DNA from: Peptoniphilus_A genitalis
Lineage (GTDB): Bacteria > Bacillota > Clostridia > Tissierellales > Peptoniphilaceae
Assembly (NCBI RefSeq): GCF_949769225.1
Contig: NZ_CATKPB010000003.1
Length of the DNA stretch: 64,000 nt
Reading direction: 5' to 3' (one strand)
Part shown: positions 8,959-17,724 of the stretch, one piece after another
Layout: each line of letters starts with the position of its first letter
How positions within the stretch are numbered: the first letter of the stretch is position 1
Translations under genes and position numbers: made by a program
The notes under the pieces: model-generated
What the model was told of the DNA's origin: nothing
The model's input: the letters and a program-made list of their open reading frames with translations, nothing else
Databases searched by the model: none

Positions 8959-9400
8959 GTACTTTCCTCCTTATATTTTTAAGCTCTATATTTTTATTTC
9001 CTTAGTAGAGATATTATTTTTTGAATTTTCATTATATAGAAGTACTCTTTTTCTGGAGATTTTGCTCTCATTTTAAAAATTACACATTTAACAATGTAAC
9101 CCACCGTTTTACTGTATTTTTCTTCACATCCAATTTTTTTCTAAATCTCCGCCACTTATAACCGTTCAATAATTCGAAACATAACTGACATGTATTTTGA
9201 GAAAATGCAACAACCATTTTTGTTTACTGGACAGCCGTAAGTGCATATATATTTATCTACGATTTCTTCACCATTTCAGCAGTAACTTTCTGTCTTCTCA
9301 CCTAGAATAAAACCTTAACTTCTATTTCCCATTCATATTCCTCATCATATATTTCTTCATGTATTTTGCTCCTTTATATTTTTCTACATTCGGTCAAAAA
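8959..9400. other. Gap without an intact gene
   Basis: About 440 nt. Minus-strand frames show short open pieces (for example 'EEIYDEEYEWEIEVKVLF' and 'NGYKWRRFRKKLDVKKNTVKRWVTLLNV') broken by stops and shifts, which suggests decayed coding DNA. I cannot name it. Confidence 0.4.
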
Positions 9401-10225
9401 CTACTCGTTTCTTTCTAATATCATGATACTTTTCAAGTGACTTCCGTTGAGTTCTCGCAATATTCTAACCCTTATCATTCTTTCTTTTTGTTCCATTTCT
9501 TTACTAATAAGATCGGTATTATAGCTTTACATATTTGCAAGCACTAATAACTCATTTAAACTTGCATGGTACCTCGTATTCCCTTTAAATCTCAGATTTT
9601 TCTCTCCATTGTTTTGCTCTTTTGTTAAAGAGAGCCACATTTAACATATCTGCTTCACTTGCATATTTATATGATAACTGATCCTTAGAAAGATCATTTA
9701 AAAAATATTCTTAAATAGCATCTATATGGATTCCATATTTAATCTTTAAGATTTCTTTATTTAAATTCCATCTAATTTATATCCTTGAGTTCTCATCTAA
9801 TTTAAGTTCATTATAATCCTGAATAATATATAACTTAAACTCTGGTGAAATCCATAAAGCAAGGTCCATTGCTATATAACTATGAGGAAATGTACCCCCT
9901 TATCTTCCTGACTTACAAATAATTCCTATTCATCGGTTCTTTTAATCCACTTTTGTGGAGACAATGTAAATGCATTACTACCTGCTTCATTTTTAAGTCT
10001 ATCAAAATTCAATATGTCTAAAATCTGGATTATGTATAGTTTCCCATAAACCTAAAAATTGAATGTTTTCTTTCCTCCTTAGCCATTTATTAATTACTAT
10101 AAACGGTTCTTCATTTTTATATATTGCAACGTTCGTTAGACTTATATAGTCATTTTTAAAATCTTCAGTATAAATTTGAATAGAAAATCCATTCGCTTCA
10201 ATTTTGTCTTTTTTATCTTAGACAT
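9401..10225 (-). pseudogene. KilA-N domain protein pseudogene
   Basis: Read leftwards from ATG 10225 after an early frameshift, the DNA encodes a recognisable KilA-N protein: 'KIEANGFSIQIYTEDFKNDYISLT', 'FLGLWETIHNPDF', 'AGSNAFTLSPQKWIK', 'DLALWISPEFKLYIIQDY', 'DLSKDQLSYKYASEADMLNVALF' and 'AKQWREKN'. Several stops and frameshifts interrupt it. KilA-N proteins (phage-type DNA-binding domain) often lie inside type I restriction-modification operons, which fits the adjacent hsdM remnant. Recognised from the characteristic C-terminal 'ADMLNVALF..AK.WRE' block. Confidence 0.78.
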
Positions 10226-10285
10226 ATGAATTCCTCCTTTATGTTGATTTACTGTTTACAATATTTATTTTCTTAAATAACAGCT

Positions 10286-11110
10286 CTAAACAGTACACCA
10301 ACTTTTAATTTTTTCAGTTTTAAACTTTGGTAGAAGTCTTGAACTCCTTATATTTACATAACTATTTGCCTCTATAACTATTATGACAAGAAACCCGCAT
10401 GTAGGATCATACACCTTGTTGATGCTTGTCTTGCCTTCCATTACTATCCTTGCCAAGAGTTTTGATACTGTTTGTGGTGTGAAGAATTCTCCACCTGACT
10501 TACCTGCATTGCTTGCGTAGTTAGAAATTAAATATTCGTAGGCATCGCCAAAGGCATCTATGTCATTGTTTTTGAAGTCGCCAAAGTTTATTTTATCAAT
10601 CCCTGTTAATATGTCACATAATCTTTTGTTTTTCTCTGCGACTGTTCCGCCTAGTTTGTTGCTTCTTGTATCTACATCTTCGAAGAGTCCTTTTATGTCA
10701 TCTTCTGATTGAAAACCTACTGCACTTCCTTCGATATCTTTAAATATATTTGCAAGGTCTGTGTTTAAGTTTTCGTTATTTTTTGCTGTCTTTACTACGT
10801 TTTTAAAGAGTTGGCTTGGCAAGATAAAGAAGCCCTTATCTTCTACTGTGTTTGGTCTAAAATCTTGCTCTGCTTCTTCATCTGAAATTTCTGCATAGTC
10901 AAATTCCAAATCTCCTGCTTCGTGTTCTGCTTCGTTAAAAAATTCTGTAATATTTTCTGAAATAAATCTATAAAATAAAATTCCTAATATGTATTGTTTG
11001 AAGTCCCAGCCGTCTACTGCTCCTCTAACATCATCAGCTATTGCCCATATTTTTCTATGGAGCTCTGCTCTTTGCACTGTCTCTAAGTTTTCTTTTATCT
11101 TATCAGCCAT
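10286..11110 (-). pseudogene. hsdM: Truncated type I restriction methylase HsdM with foreign tail
   Basis: 274 aa against about 500 for a full HsdM. The HsdM_N helical domain is intact ('LHRKIWAIADDVRGAVDGWDFKQYILGILFYRFISE'), followed by 'DAFGDAYEYLISNYASNAGKSGGEFFTPQ' and the start of AdoMet motif I, 'VYDPTCG'. At that point the frame switches to an unrelated tail ('FLVIIVIEANSYVN...'), so the rest of motif I and the catalytic NPPF motif are missing. It cannot methylate DNA. No hsdS or hsdR remains in the window. The tail is part of the 68-bp repeat also found at 7021. Confidence 0.88.
10329..10396. repeat. 68-bp direct repeat, copy 2 (fused to hsdM)
   Basis: Second copy of the 7021-7088 repeat; here it forms the last codons of the hsdM fragment, beginning right after motif I. 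It marks the deletion or recombination joint. Confidence 0.85.
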
Positions 11111-11469
11111 TTATACTACCTCTCTTATTTATTTTTCATCTGTTATTCTTTTATTTTTTGTGGCTTATTATCAAAGTATTTAAAAGTCCTCGCATATAAT
11201 TAGGATATCATTTTTAGATGTCTCTTACAAAGAAAATGTTTNTACTGCTCCTCTAACATCATCAGCTATTGCCCATATTTTTCTATGGAGCTCTGCTCTT
11301 TGCACTGTCTCTAAGTTTTCTTTTATCTTATCAGCCATTTATACTACCTCTCTTATTTATTTTTCATCTGTTATTCTTTTATTTTTTGTGGCTTATTATC
11401 AAAGTATTTAAAAGTCCTCGCATATAATTAGGATATCATTTTTAGATGTCTCTTACAAAGAAAATGTTT
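11015..11469. repeat. 227-nt exact duplication around a single N (assembly joint)
   Basis: 11015-11241 is repeated at 11243-11469, separated only by the N at 11242. The block spans the first ~32 codons of hsdM and its upstream DNA. The exact match, lone N and identical length to the second joint at 37306 indicate overlapping contig ends that were scaffolded without merging, not biology. Confidence 0.92.
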
Positions 11470-11787
11470 GCTATCTAAGAATTTCTTTTTTGTTTTTTCT
11501 TATAACTTTTTCATTTTACTTTTAATTGTTTTCAGTTCCTTAGTTTTGCTTGTTGCTTGTTGTTTAATATTTCTTATTTAACTTCTTGCTTCTAATTTCT
11601 TACTTCATTACTTACTACTCTTTAACTTCTTACTTCTTTTCTGTTACTTTTCACTACTTACTCTCTACTTCATTCTTCATTCTTCGCTCATCCTTTACTT
11701 TTCTTTATCATCTTAATTCCTAATTCTTTCTTCATCCTCTTTCTTACAAAATAAATTTTCATTTTTCAACTTGTAAAATTGAACGCA
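11470..11787. other. T-rich gap without a gene
   Basis: Low-complexity CTT/ACTTCTT-like DNA with no supportable ORF. It ends at the rnf terminator. Confidence 0.5.
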
Positions 11788-11816
11788 AAAAAACTGCCGC
11801 TATTAGGCGACAGTTT
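11788..11816 (-). terminator. Rho-independent terminator of the rnf operon
   Basis: Stem AAACTGTCGCC/GCGGCAGTTT with one mismatch and a 6-nt loop, followed on the minus strand by a run of seven Ts. It starts 20 nt after the rnfB stop. Confidence 0.85.
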
Positions 11817-11836
11817 CTTAATTTAGATTTTAAAGA

Positions 11837-12754
11837 TTAAGCATTAACTTTTTCTTTTTCTGCTTCTGCTTTTTTAGCTTGGGCTTCTGCAAGTTTTGCT
11901 TGTCTTTCTTTTTCTTTCTTTTCTTTTTCCTTTTGTTTCATTTTTTCCACTCTTTCAGGATATTCGCAATAGATTGCTCCTGTTGGACATTTTGAAACAC
12001 AAATTCCACAGTTGATACACTTGTCATAATCAATTGATGCTAGGTTGTTTTCTACATGGATTGCATCCTTAGGACAGTTCTTTTCACAGATTCCACATCC
12101 TATACAACCGATGCTACAGTTATTTCTAACAACTTTTCCTGAATCAAGTGACTTACATTCTACAACTGTTTTTGATTTGTAAGGTCTTAGAGAAATAATT
12201 TTCTTAGGACAAATGTTGATACACTTCATACAAGCTACACATTTTTCCTTGTCAACTACTGCTACTCCGTTAACCATGTGGATAGCGTCAAATTCACATA
12301 CGCTTACGCAAGTTCCACCACCGCAGCAGCCAAAGTTACAAGCTTTTGCACCTTGTTGGTAGTCTGCTATAAGTCTACAGTCAACTAGGTCATTGTAGTC
12401 GTATTTATTTTTTGCCTTATTGCAGTCACCTTGACAGTGTACTACTGCAACATTTCTATCAACATTTCCTGCATTGACACCCATTATTGTGCTGACTTTT
12501 TCAGCTGTGTCTGCACCACCAATTACGCAACCATTTACTGGTGCTTTGCCAGAGGCAATGGCTTCTGCAAGTCCATCACAACCTGGGAAACCACAAGCGC
12601 CACAGTTTGCGCCTGGAAGGGCATCTCTAACTTCTGCTACCTTTGGATCAACTTCTACATAAAAAACCTTTGATGCAATGGAGAGTATTACTCCAAAGAA
12701 GGCTCCCGCAATTCCTAAAAAGATCGCTGGGGTAAGTATTGTACTAAGTTCCAT
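11837..12754 (-). CDS. rnfB: Rnf complex electron-entry subunit RnfB
   Basis: 305 aa, the ferredoxin-facing iron-sulfur subunit of the ion-pumping ferredoxin:NAD+ oxidoreductase. An N-terminal membrane anchor (about 5-30) is followed by the Fe-S motif CGACGFPGCDG (51-61), then several 4Fe-4S ferredoxin motifs ('CVACMKCINICPK', 'CIGCGICEKNCPK', 'CINCGICVSKCPTGAI'). The C-terminal ~35 residues are a highly charged K/E/A tail typical of clostridial RnfB. Last gene of the operon, 9 nt after rnfA and followed by a terminator. Confidence 0.96.
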   Translation of the reverse strand: MELSTILTPAIFLGIAGAFFGVILSIASKVFYVEVDPKVAEVRDALPGANCGACGFPGCDGLAEAIASGKAPVNGCVIGGADTAEKVSTIMGVNAGNVDRNVAVVHCQGDCNKAKNKYDYNDLVDCRLIADYQQGAKACNFGCCGGGTCVSVCEFDAIHMVNGVAVVDKEKCVACMKCINICPKKIISLRPYKSKTVVECKSLDSGKVVRNNCSIGCIGCGICEKNCPKDAIHVENNLASIDYDKCINCGICVSKCPTGAIYCEYPERVEKMKQKEKEKKEKERQAKLAEAQAKKAEAEKEKVNA

Positions 12755-12763
12755 AATTACCTC

Positions 12764-13342
12764 CTATACCAATCCGCCGAAACCTGAGAATGCTATTGCC
12801 ATAAGTCCAGCACTCACAAGTGCAATAGGAACACCTTGAAGTGCCTTAGGTACATTTGCTAGCATAAGTTTTTCTCTTAGGGCTGCTATTAGTACTAAAG
12901 CAAGTGTGAAGCCTATAGAAGCTCCAAATCCACTAAAGATAGTTTCTATTAAGTTATATCCGTTTTGCACGTTTAATACTGTTACACCAAGTACAACGCA
13001 GTTTGTAGTAATTAGTGGAAGGTAAACACCCATGGCTTGATAAAGTGAAGGTGATGACTTCTTAATAAACATTTCTACAAATTGTACTAGGGATGCAATT
13101 ACAAGTATAAAGGCAATTGTTTGTAAATACTCAAGTCCAAATTTGTCTAATACAAAAATTTGAATTAGCCATGTTATTGCAGATGCAAGTACAACTACAA
13201 AGGTAACGGCTATACCCATTCCAAGGGCAGTCTCTGTCTTGGAAGATACACCTAAGAAGGGACAAATTCCTAAGAACTGAGCAAAAACATAGTTATTTAC
13301 AAGTATTGTTGAGATTAAAATAGTTAAAATACTTTCTAACAT
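12764..13342 (-). CDS. rnfA: Rnf complex membrane subunit RnfA
   Basis: 192 aa, six predicted membrane helices; 'NNYVFAQFLGICPFLGVS' and 'LITTNCVVLGV' are the signature half-helix motifs of RnfA/NqrE. With RnfE it forms the pseudo-symmetric core that holds a membrane Fe-S cluster between conserved cysteines and contributes to Na+ or H+ translocation. Start codon overlaps the last base of rnfE, so the two are translationally coupled. Confidence 0.96.
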   Translation of the reverse strand: MLESILTILISTILVNNYVFAQFLGICPFLGVSSKTETALGMGIAVTFVVVLASAITWLIQIFVLDKFGLEYLQTIAFILVIASLVQFVEMFIKKSSPSLYQAMGVYLPLITTNCVVLGVTVLNVQNGYNLIETIFSGFGASIGFTLALVLIAALREKLMLANVPKALQGVPIALVSAGLMAIAFSGFGGLV

Positions 13343-13938
13343 TAGTCTGCCCTCCTATTTAATAATATTTTAAATCCTGCTATTAAGAATCCAAGAAGTA
13401 TGAAGGCACCTGCTGGAGCTCCCATAAGACCAATTCCTGGATAGGCTTCTGGCAAGATTTGTTTTTCAAATAATGTTCCGTAACCGAAAAATTCACGTAC
13501 AAGACCCATTGCAAGAACTGCAATTGTGTAGCCTACTCCTGTTCCTATTCCGTCAACTATTGATGGGATAAGTTTGTTCTTGTATGCGAAACCTTCTGCT
13601 TCACCAAGTATACAGCAGTTAACTACGATTAGTGGTAGGAAGATACCAAGTGCTGCATAAATTGATTGGGCATATGCTTGAAGGATCATTTGTACTAATG
13701 TTACGAAAGTTGCAATTACTACGATAAAACAAGGAATTCTTATTTTATCAGGAATTACATTTCTAAGGGCAGATACTACACCGTTACTCATTATAAGTAC
13801 AAAGGTAACTGCTATACCCATTGCTAGTGAGTTTGTTAAACTGTTTGTAATAGCCAGTGTTGAACAAAGTCCTATAAGTTGTATGAATACAGGATTGTTT
13901 TTGAAAGCACCGTCTAAAAATACTTTAGATAATTTCAT
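13342..13938 (-). CDS. rnfE: Rnf complex membrane subunit RnfE
   Basis: 198 aa, six membrane helices, paralogous to RnfA. The motifs 'FKNNPVFIQLIGLCSTLAITN' and 'FLPLIVVNCCILGEAEGFA' carry the cysteines of the intramembrane cluster. Sits between rnfG and rnfA in the standard CDGEAB order. Confidence 0.96.
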   Translation of the reverse strand: MKLSKVFLDGAFKNNPVFIQLIGLCSTLAITNSLTNSLAMGIAVTFVLIMSNGVVSALRNVIPDKIRIPCFIVVIATFVTLVQMILQAYAQSIYAALGIFLPLIVVNCCILGEAEGFAYKNKLIPSIVDGIGTGVGYTIAVLAMGLVREFFGYGTLFEKQILPEAYPGIGLMGAPAGAFILLGFLIAGFKILLNRRAD

Positions 13939-13949
13939 TTTAAACCTCC

Positions 13950-14534
13950 TTATTCATTCTTTAGAACTTCGTCATAAACTTTAATGGCATCATTGGAACC
14001 TGCAAGAGCTCCCTTAGATGAAATTGTTGCAGATGTTAGCCACATAACTTCATCTTCGGCCTTTGGATCCTTAGAAAGTTTTAAAGGACCTGCTGCAGAT
14101 TTCCCTTCGTAGGATGGATAGTATTCGTCAGTTGTGATTCTAGAACCAAAACCACTTGTTTCACCATTGGATATATTTCTAAATCCAGCGATTTTATCAC
14201 CGTCAAGTAGAAATCCAAGAGCGTTAACCATAGCTCCACCATAACCATTTGATTTTACGTTTACACCATATCCAACAACATCTTGTCCCTTTTTGGCAAC
14301 AAAGATTTTTTCTATGTTTGGATATTTTTCTTTTATTGCATCTAATTTAGCTTGATCGTATTCTTCAAAGCTATCTGCAGCATCACCAAAAATAACTTCA
14401 TAGGATGCAAGTGTATTTTTAAGTTCAGTTTCTGCAATTACTGGAGCCGTAAAACTATTTACAGCTGCAAGAAGACCTGCTGATAGAGCACAGAATACTA
14501 AAAGTATTATTCCAAATTTTACTGGTTCTTTCAT
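13950..14534 (-). CDS. rnfG: Rnf complex FMN-binding subunit RnfG
   Basis: 194 aa: one N-terminal membrane helix (about 8-28) and an extracytoplasmic FMN-binding domain. The 'TSATISSKGA' segment near residue 170 holds the Thr to which FMN is covalently attached in this family. 'GYGVNVKSNGYGGAMVNALGF' and 'NGETSGFGSRI' are further family blocks. Its start is adjacent to the rnfD stop. Confidence 0.95.
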   Translation of the reverse strand: MKEPVKFGIILLVFCALSAGLLAAVNSFTAPVIAETELKNTLASYEVIFGDAADSFEEYDQAKLDAIKEKYPNIEKIFVAKKGQDVVGYGVNVKSNGYGGAMVNALGFLLDGDKIAGFRNISNGETSGFGSRITTDEYYPSYEGKSAAGPLKLSKDPKAEDEVMWLTSATISSKGALAGSNDAIKVYDEVLKNE

Positions 14535-15539
14535 TTACTTCGCCTCCCCATATGCACTTGATACTGTAAGTTTGTCAATTAATGGTGTTGCGAGGTTCAT
14601 AAGACATATTGCGTATGAAACACCTTCAGGAAGTGATGCCTTAACCCTAATTACTGCGGTTAAGATACCACATCCAAGGGCAAAAATAATTCTTCCCTTT
14701 TTGTTTATTGGGTTTGTAGTGTAGTCAGTTGCCATAAAGATAGCACCAAGTAACAAACCACCTGCAAGTAGTTCATAAGGAACTAGTTCCATTGGGATTC
14801 CAAGAACAAATAGACATACTGCAGTAGTTGCTACATATATAACTGGAATTTCCCAAGTAATTACCTTTCTTGCTACTAGGTAAACAAAGCCAATTAGAAG
14901 TGCAATTGCAGAAGTTTCTCCTATTACACCACCAATATTTCCCATAAACATATCTCCCAATGATGGAAGATTTGTAATATCGCCAGAAGCTATTATTTGA
15001 AGAGGTGTTGCGAAAGATATTCCATCCACTGCTGCAGATGATGTTGTAATACCTTGCTTCAATATTTCTGGTGAAATATAATCTGTAATTTGTTTTGGCC
15101 AAGATGTCATAAGTACAAGTCTTGCTGCAAGGGCTGGGTTCATAAAGTTGAAACCAATACCACCAAAACATTCTTTAACTACTAATATTGCAAAAACTGA
15201 TCCGAAAGCTGCCATCCATAGTGGGAAAGATTGAGGCATGTTAAGTGCAATCAATATCCCTGTAACAACAGCAGATAAATCAGCGATTTGTACAGTTTTC
15301 TTTAGGCATTTTTGTGTAATAAGTTCAGTAAATACACAAGCACCGATACATACTGCTAAAAGAGCAATAGCTCTTGTTCCAAAGAAATAAACAGAAGCAA
15401 TCATTGCAGGAACAAGTGCAATAATAACATCAAGCATAATCTTTCTAACAGTGTCGTTTGACCTAATATGAGGTGCTAGTGAAACAAAACGTGCCTCATT
15501 TACTGTCATCGGATCTTTATTAATTTTATTATTTTCCAA
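14535..15539 (-). CDS. rnfD: Rnf complex membrane subunit RnfD
   Basis: 334 aa with about ten membrane helices. RnfD carries the second covalent FMN; the attachment motif here is 'SFATPLQ' near residue 177, compared with S-G/A-A-T in relatives. The C-terminal 'FMATDYTTNPINKKGRIIFALGCG' is typical of the family. It ends flush against rnfG. Confidence 0.95.
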   Translation of the reverse strand: MENNKINKDPMTVNEARFVSLAPHIRSNDTVRKIMLDVIIALVPAMIASVYFFGTRAIALLAVCIGACVFTELITQKCLKKTVQIADLSAVVTGILIALNMPQSFPLWMAAFGSVFAILVVKECFGGIGFNFMNPALAARLVLMTSWPKQITDYISPEILKQGITTSSAAVDGISFATPLQIIASGDITNLPSLGDMFMGNIGGVIGETSAIALLIGFVYLVARKVITWEIPVIYVATTAVCLFVLGIPMELVPYELLAGGLLLGAIFMATDYTTNPINKKGRIIFALGCGILTAVIRVKASLPEGVSYAICLMNLATPLIDKLTVSSAYGEAK

Positions 15540-15550
15540 ATTGATCCCTC

Positions 15551-16885
15551 CTATCTCTTTTGATTAGCTCTGATTTCTCGTTTAGCTAATTTAATAGATG
15601 CTGTAAGATGTCTCTTAGCTGGACATACAAAGGAACATATACCACATTCCATACATTGGTCAGCATGAAGAGCCATGCATAAGTCCACATCGCCCTTTAA
15701 AATCGCATGATTAATATCAGTTGGATTTATATGAGCTGGACAGTGGTCAACACATCTTGAACATCTAATACATGGAGACTCAATTCTTTCTGTGACTTCT
15801 TCTTCAGTGAAAACTAAAATACCAGAAGTAGTTTTAGTAACTGGAGAGTCAAGATTAAATACGGACTTACCAGTCATTGGACCGCCACAGATGATTTCCT
15901 TGAAGTTGTCTTTTACTCCACCACAGAAATCTAGGATATCTCCCACAGGAGTACCTATTTTAACGAGAATATTCTTAGGTTCCTTGATACCAGAACCAGA
16001 AACAGTTATAACTCTTTCATAGGAAGGCTTTCCTTCGATCATAGCTTCGTAGAAGGCTAGAGTAGTACCAACATTTGTTAGGAATACTCCAACATTATTT
16101 GTTACACCATTTTGTGGAACAATTCTTCCAACTACAGCTTCAGAAAGTCTCTTTGAATCACCTTGTGGATATTTAGTTTGGCATCCAACAACCTTTAGGT
16201 GCTTCCAGTTAGGATTATTTCCTATAACTTCTTCCATCTTAGCAATTGCATCAGGTTTATTTTCTTCAATTGCCATATAGGAAGCTTCTTTGTTGTAATA
16301 ATATGAGAAGATATCTAGACCTTCTAATATTTCTTCAGTTTTTTCTAGCATAATTCTATGGTCACATGTAAGGAAAGGCTCACATTCTGCGCCATTGATT
16401 ATACATTCATCTAAAGCTGGATCTTCACTCTTTAGCTTAGCGTGAAGTGGGAAACCAGCTCCCCCCATTCCTACGATTCCCTTTTCTTTTATAAAAGGAA
16501 TTAGATCGTCAATTGGATGATCCTTGTAATCCTTAAAAGATTTAAGGTCATCAGTCATTTCATCCTTGCCATCGTTTTCTATAACGACGCAATCACAATA
16601 CCTTCCATCAGCTGTATACATTTTTTTAATCTCTTTAACTGTACCTGATACAGAAGAGTGTATAGCTGCTGAAATAAAAGCATCAGAATTCCCAACAATT
16701 TGGCCAACCTTAACAGAATCGCCCTTAGACACAACAGGTGAGCATGGCGCTCCAATGTGTTGTGACATAGGTATGTAGGCAACTTTTGGACTTGGCATCC
16801 TCTCAATTGCGATTTTTTCTGTCAAAGTTTTGTGTTCGTCCATGTGAACTCCACCTACGGAAAAAGTGAGATTTCTTGAACTCAT
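15551..16885 (-). CDS. rnfC: Rnf complex NADH-interacting subunit RnfC
   Basis: 444 aa, first gene of the operon. N-terminal barrel-sandwich region ('IGAPCSPVVSKGDSVKVGQIVG'), flavin/NAD-binding Rossmann-like domain with 'GIVGMGGAGFPLHAKL', and two C-terminal 4Fe-4S motifs, CIRCSRCVDHCP (about 372-383) and CMECGICSFVCP (about 411-422). It passes electrons between the iron-sulfur chain and NAD+. Full length. Rnf couples reduced ferredoxin oxidation by NAD+ to ion export, the main energy-conserving step in many amino-acid-fermenting anaerobes. Confidence 0.96.
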   Translation of the reverse strand: MSSRNLTFSVGGVHMDEHKTLTEKIAIERMPSPKVAYIPMSQHIGAPCSPVVSKGDSVKVGQIVGNSDAFISAAIHSSVSGTVKEIKKMYTADGRYCDCVVIENDGKDEMTDDLKSFKDYKDHPIDDLIPFIKEKGIVGMGGAGFPLHAKLKSEDPALDECIINGAECEPFLTCDHRIMLEKTEEILEGLDIFSYYYNKEASYMAIEENKPDAIAKMEEVIGNNPNWKHLKVVGCQTKYPQGDSKRLSEAVVGRIVPQNGVTNNVGVFLTNVGTTLAFYEAMIEGKPSYERVITVSGSGIKEPKNILVKIGTPVGDILDFCGGVKDNFKEIICGGPMTGKSVFNLDSPVTKTTSGILVFTEEEVTERIESPCIRCSRCVDHCPAHINPTDINHAILKGDVDLCMALHADQCMECGICSFVCPAKRHLTASIKLAKREIRANQKR

Positions 16886-17238
16886 AAAACTTCACCCCTT
16901 ATTTGGCATATGCCTATATTTTTACCATTTGTTATAATTATAACACTAAATTTTATTAAAGTACATTATTCTACTTAAAAAATTCAATTTGGGAAATCTT
17001 TATCATTCTTTAAAAATAGTCATTCTTGACACTCGGATTTTGATACCAGCTATCAAAATCACCTTCATTAAAAACTTTATTTTTCTTTAATAGTTGGCTT
17101 CTTTGTATATAAAATTAGGCTGATAAATTTAAATACGAGCAATATTATCAGAAGATTTTTTCTTTTTAGTCTTTAACAAATAGTCCATAATTCTATAAAA
17201 TCAAATATCCTAATTTAAATTTTACTCAAATATAAAAA
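16886..17238. other. Intergenic region upstream of rnfC
   Basis: About 350 nt, very AT-rich, no ORF. A TATAAT-like box for the rnf operon lies near 16935 (inside TGTTATAATTATAACA), but no convincing -35 is visible. Confidence 0.4.
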
Positions 17239-17263
17239 ACGACGCTATGTAATATAGCGCCGT
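17239..17263 (-). terminator. Terminator of the pha operon
   Basis: ACGGCGCTAT/ATAGCGTCGT stem with one mismatch and a 4-5-nt loop, then a T-run on the minus strand, 13 nt after the phaJ stop. Confidence 0.85.
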
Positions 17264-17275
17264 CCTCTTATATTG

Positions 17276-17704
17276 TTATTCCAGTGGAGCTAAAACTAAA
17301 GCCCTACCCTCTATTACTGTTTGTCCATGTTGATTCACGCAAACTGTGTCCATAATTACCCTGTTTGTGTCAGGAAAGATTTCTTCCACCGTGCAAGTTG
17401 CTGTAATAGTATCCCCAAAATGAACTGGATGTGTAAATTTAAGATCTTGATTTAAATAGATAGTTCCTGGTCCAGGAAGTTGGGTTCCTAATACTGAAGA
17501 AATAAATCCTGCACTAATCATACCGTGAGCAATACGTTTTTTAAATCTTGTTTTTTTAGCAAACTCTTCATTGATGTGGGCAGGGTTAAAGTCACCAGAT
17601 ACTCCAATGTAGTTATAAACATCTGCCTCTGAAACAGTTTTTGTAAAGCAAGCGCTTTGTCCTACCTTCAATTCATTAATAGTTTTTCCCTTTGTGTTAT
17701 CCAT
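17276..17704 (-). CDS. phaJ: (R)-specific enoyl-CoA hydratase PhaJ (MaoC fold)
   Basis: 142 aa hot-dog-fold hydratase. The MaoC signature 'VSGDFNPAHINEEFA' places the catalytic Asp38 and His43, followed by 'RIAHGMISAGFISSVLGTQLPGPGTIY', the typical PhaJ block. It hydrates trans-2-enoyl-CoA (for example crotonyl-CoA) to (R)-3-hydroxyacyl-CoA, the monomer for PHA synthase. It lies 20 nt after phaC in the same operon, which supports the PhaJ role over a generic MaoC dehydratase. Confidence 0.92.
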   Translation of the reverse strand: MDNTKGKTINELKVGQSACFTKTVSEADVYNYIGVSGDFNPAHINEEFAKKTRFKKRIAHGMISAGFISSVLGTQLPGPGTIYLNQDLKFTHPVHFGDTITATCTVEEIFPDTNRVIMDTVCVNQHGQTVIEGRALVLAPLE

Positions 17705-17724
17705 ATGTCACTATCCCTTCTATT

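Noticed and set aside
14773..15171. 132-aa ORF inside rnfD on the same strand
   Set aside because: It lies wholly in another frame of the well-conserved rnfD gene and has biased composition (N, S, W, C), typical of a shadow frame.
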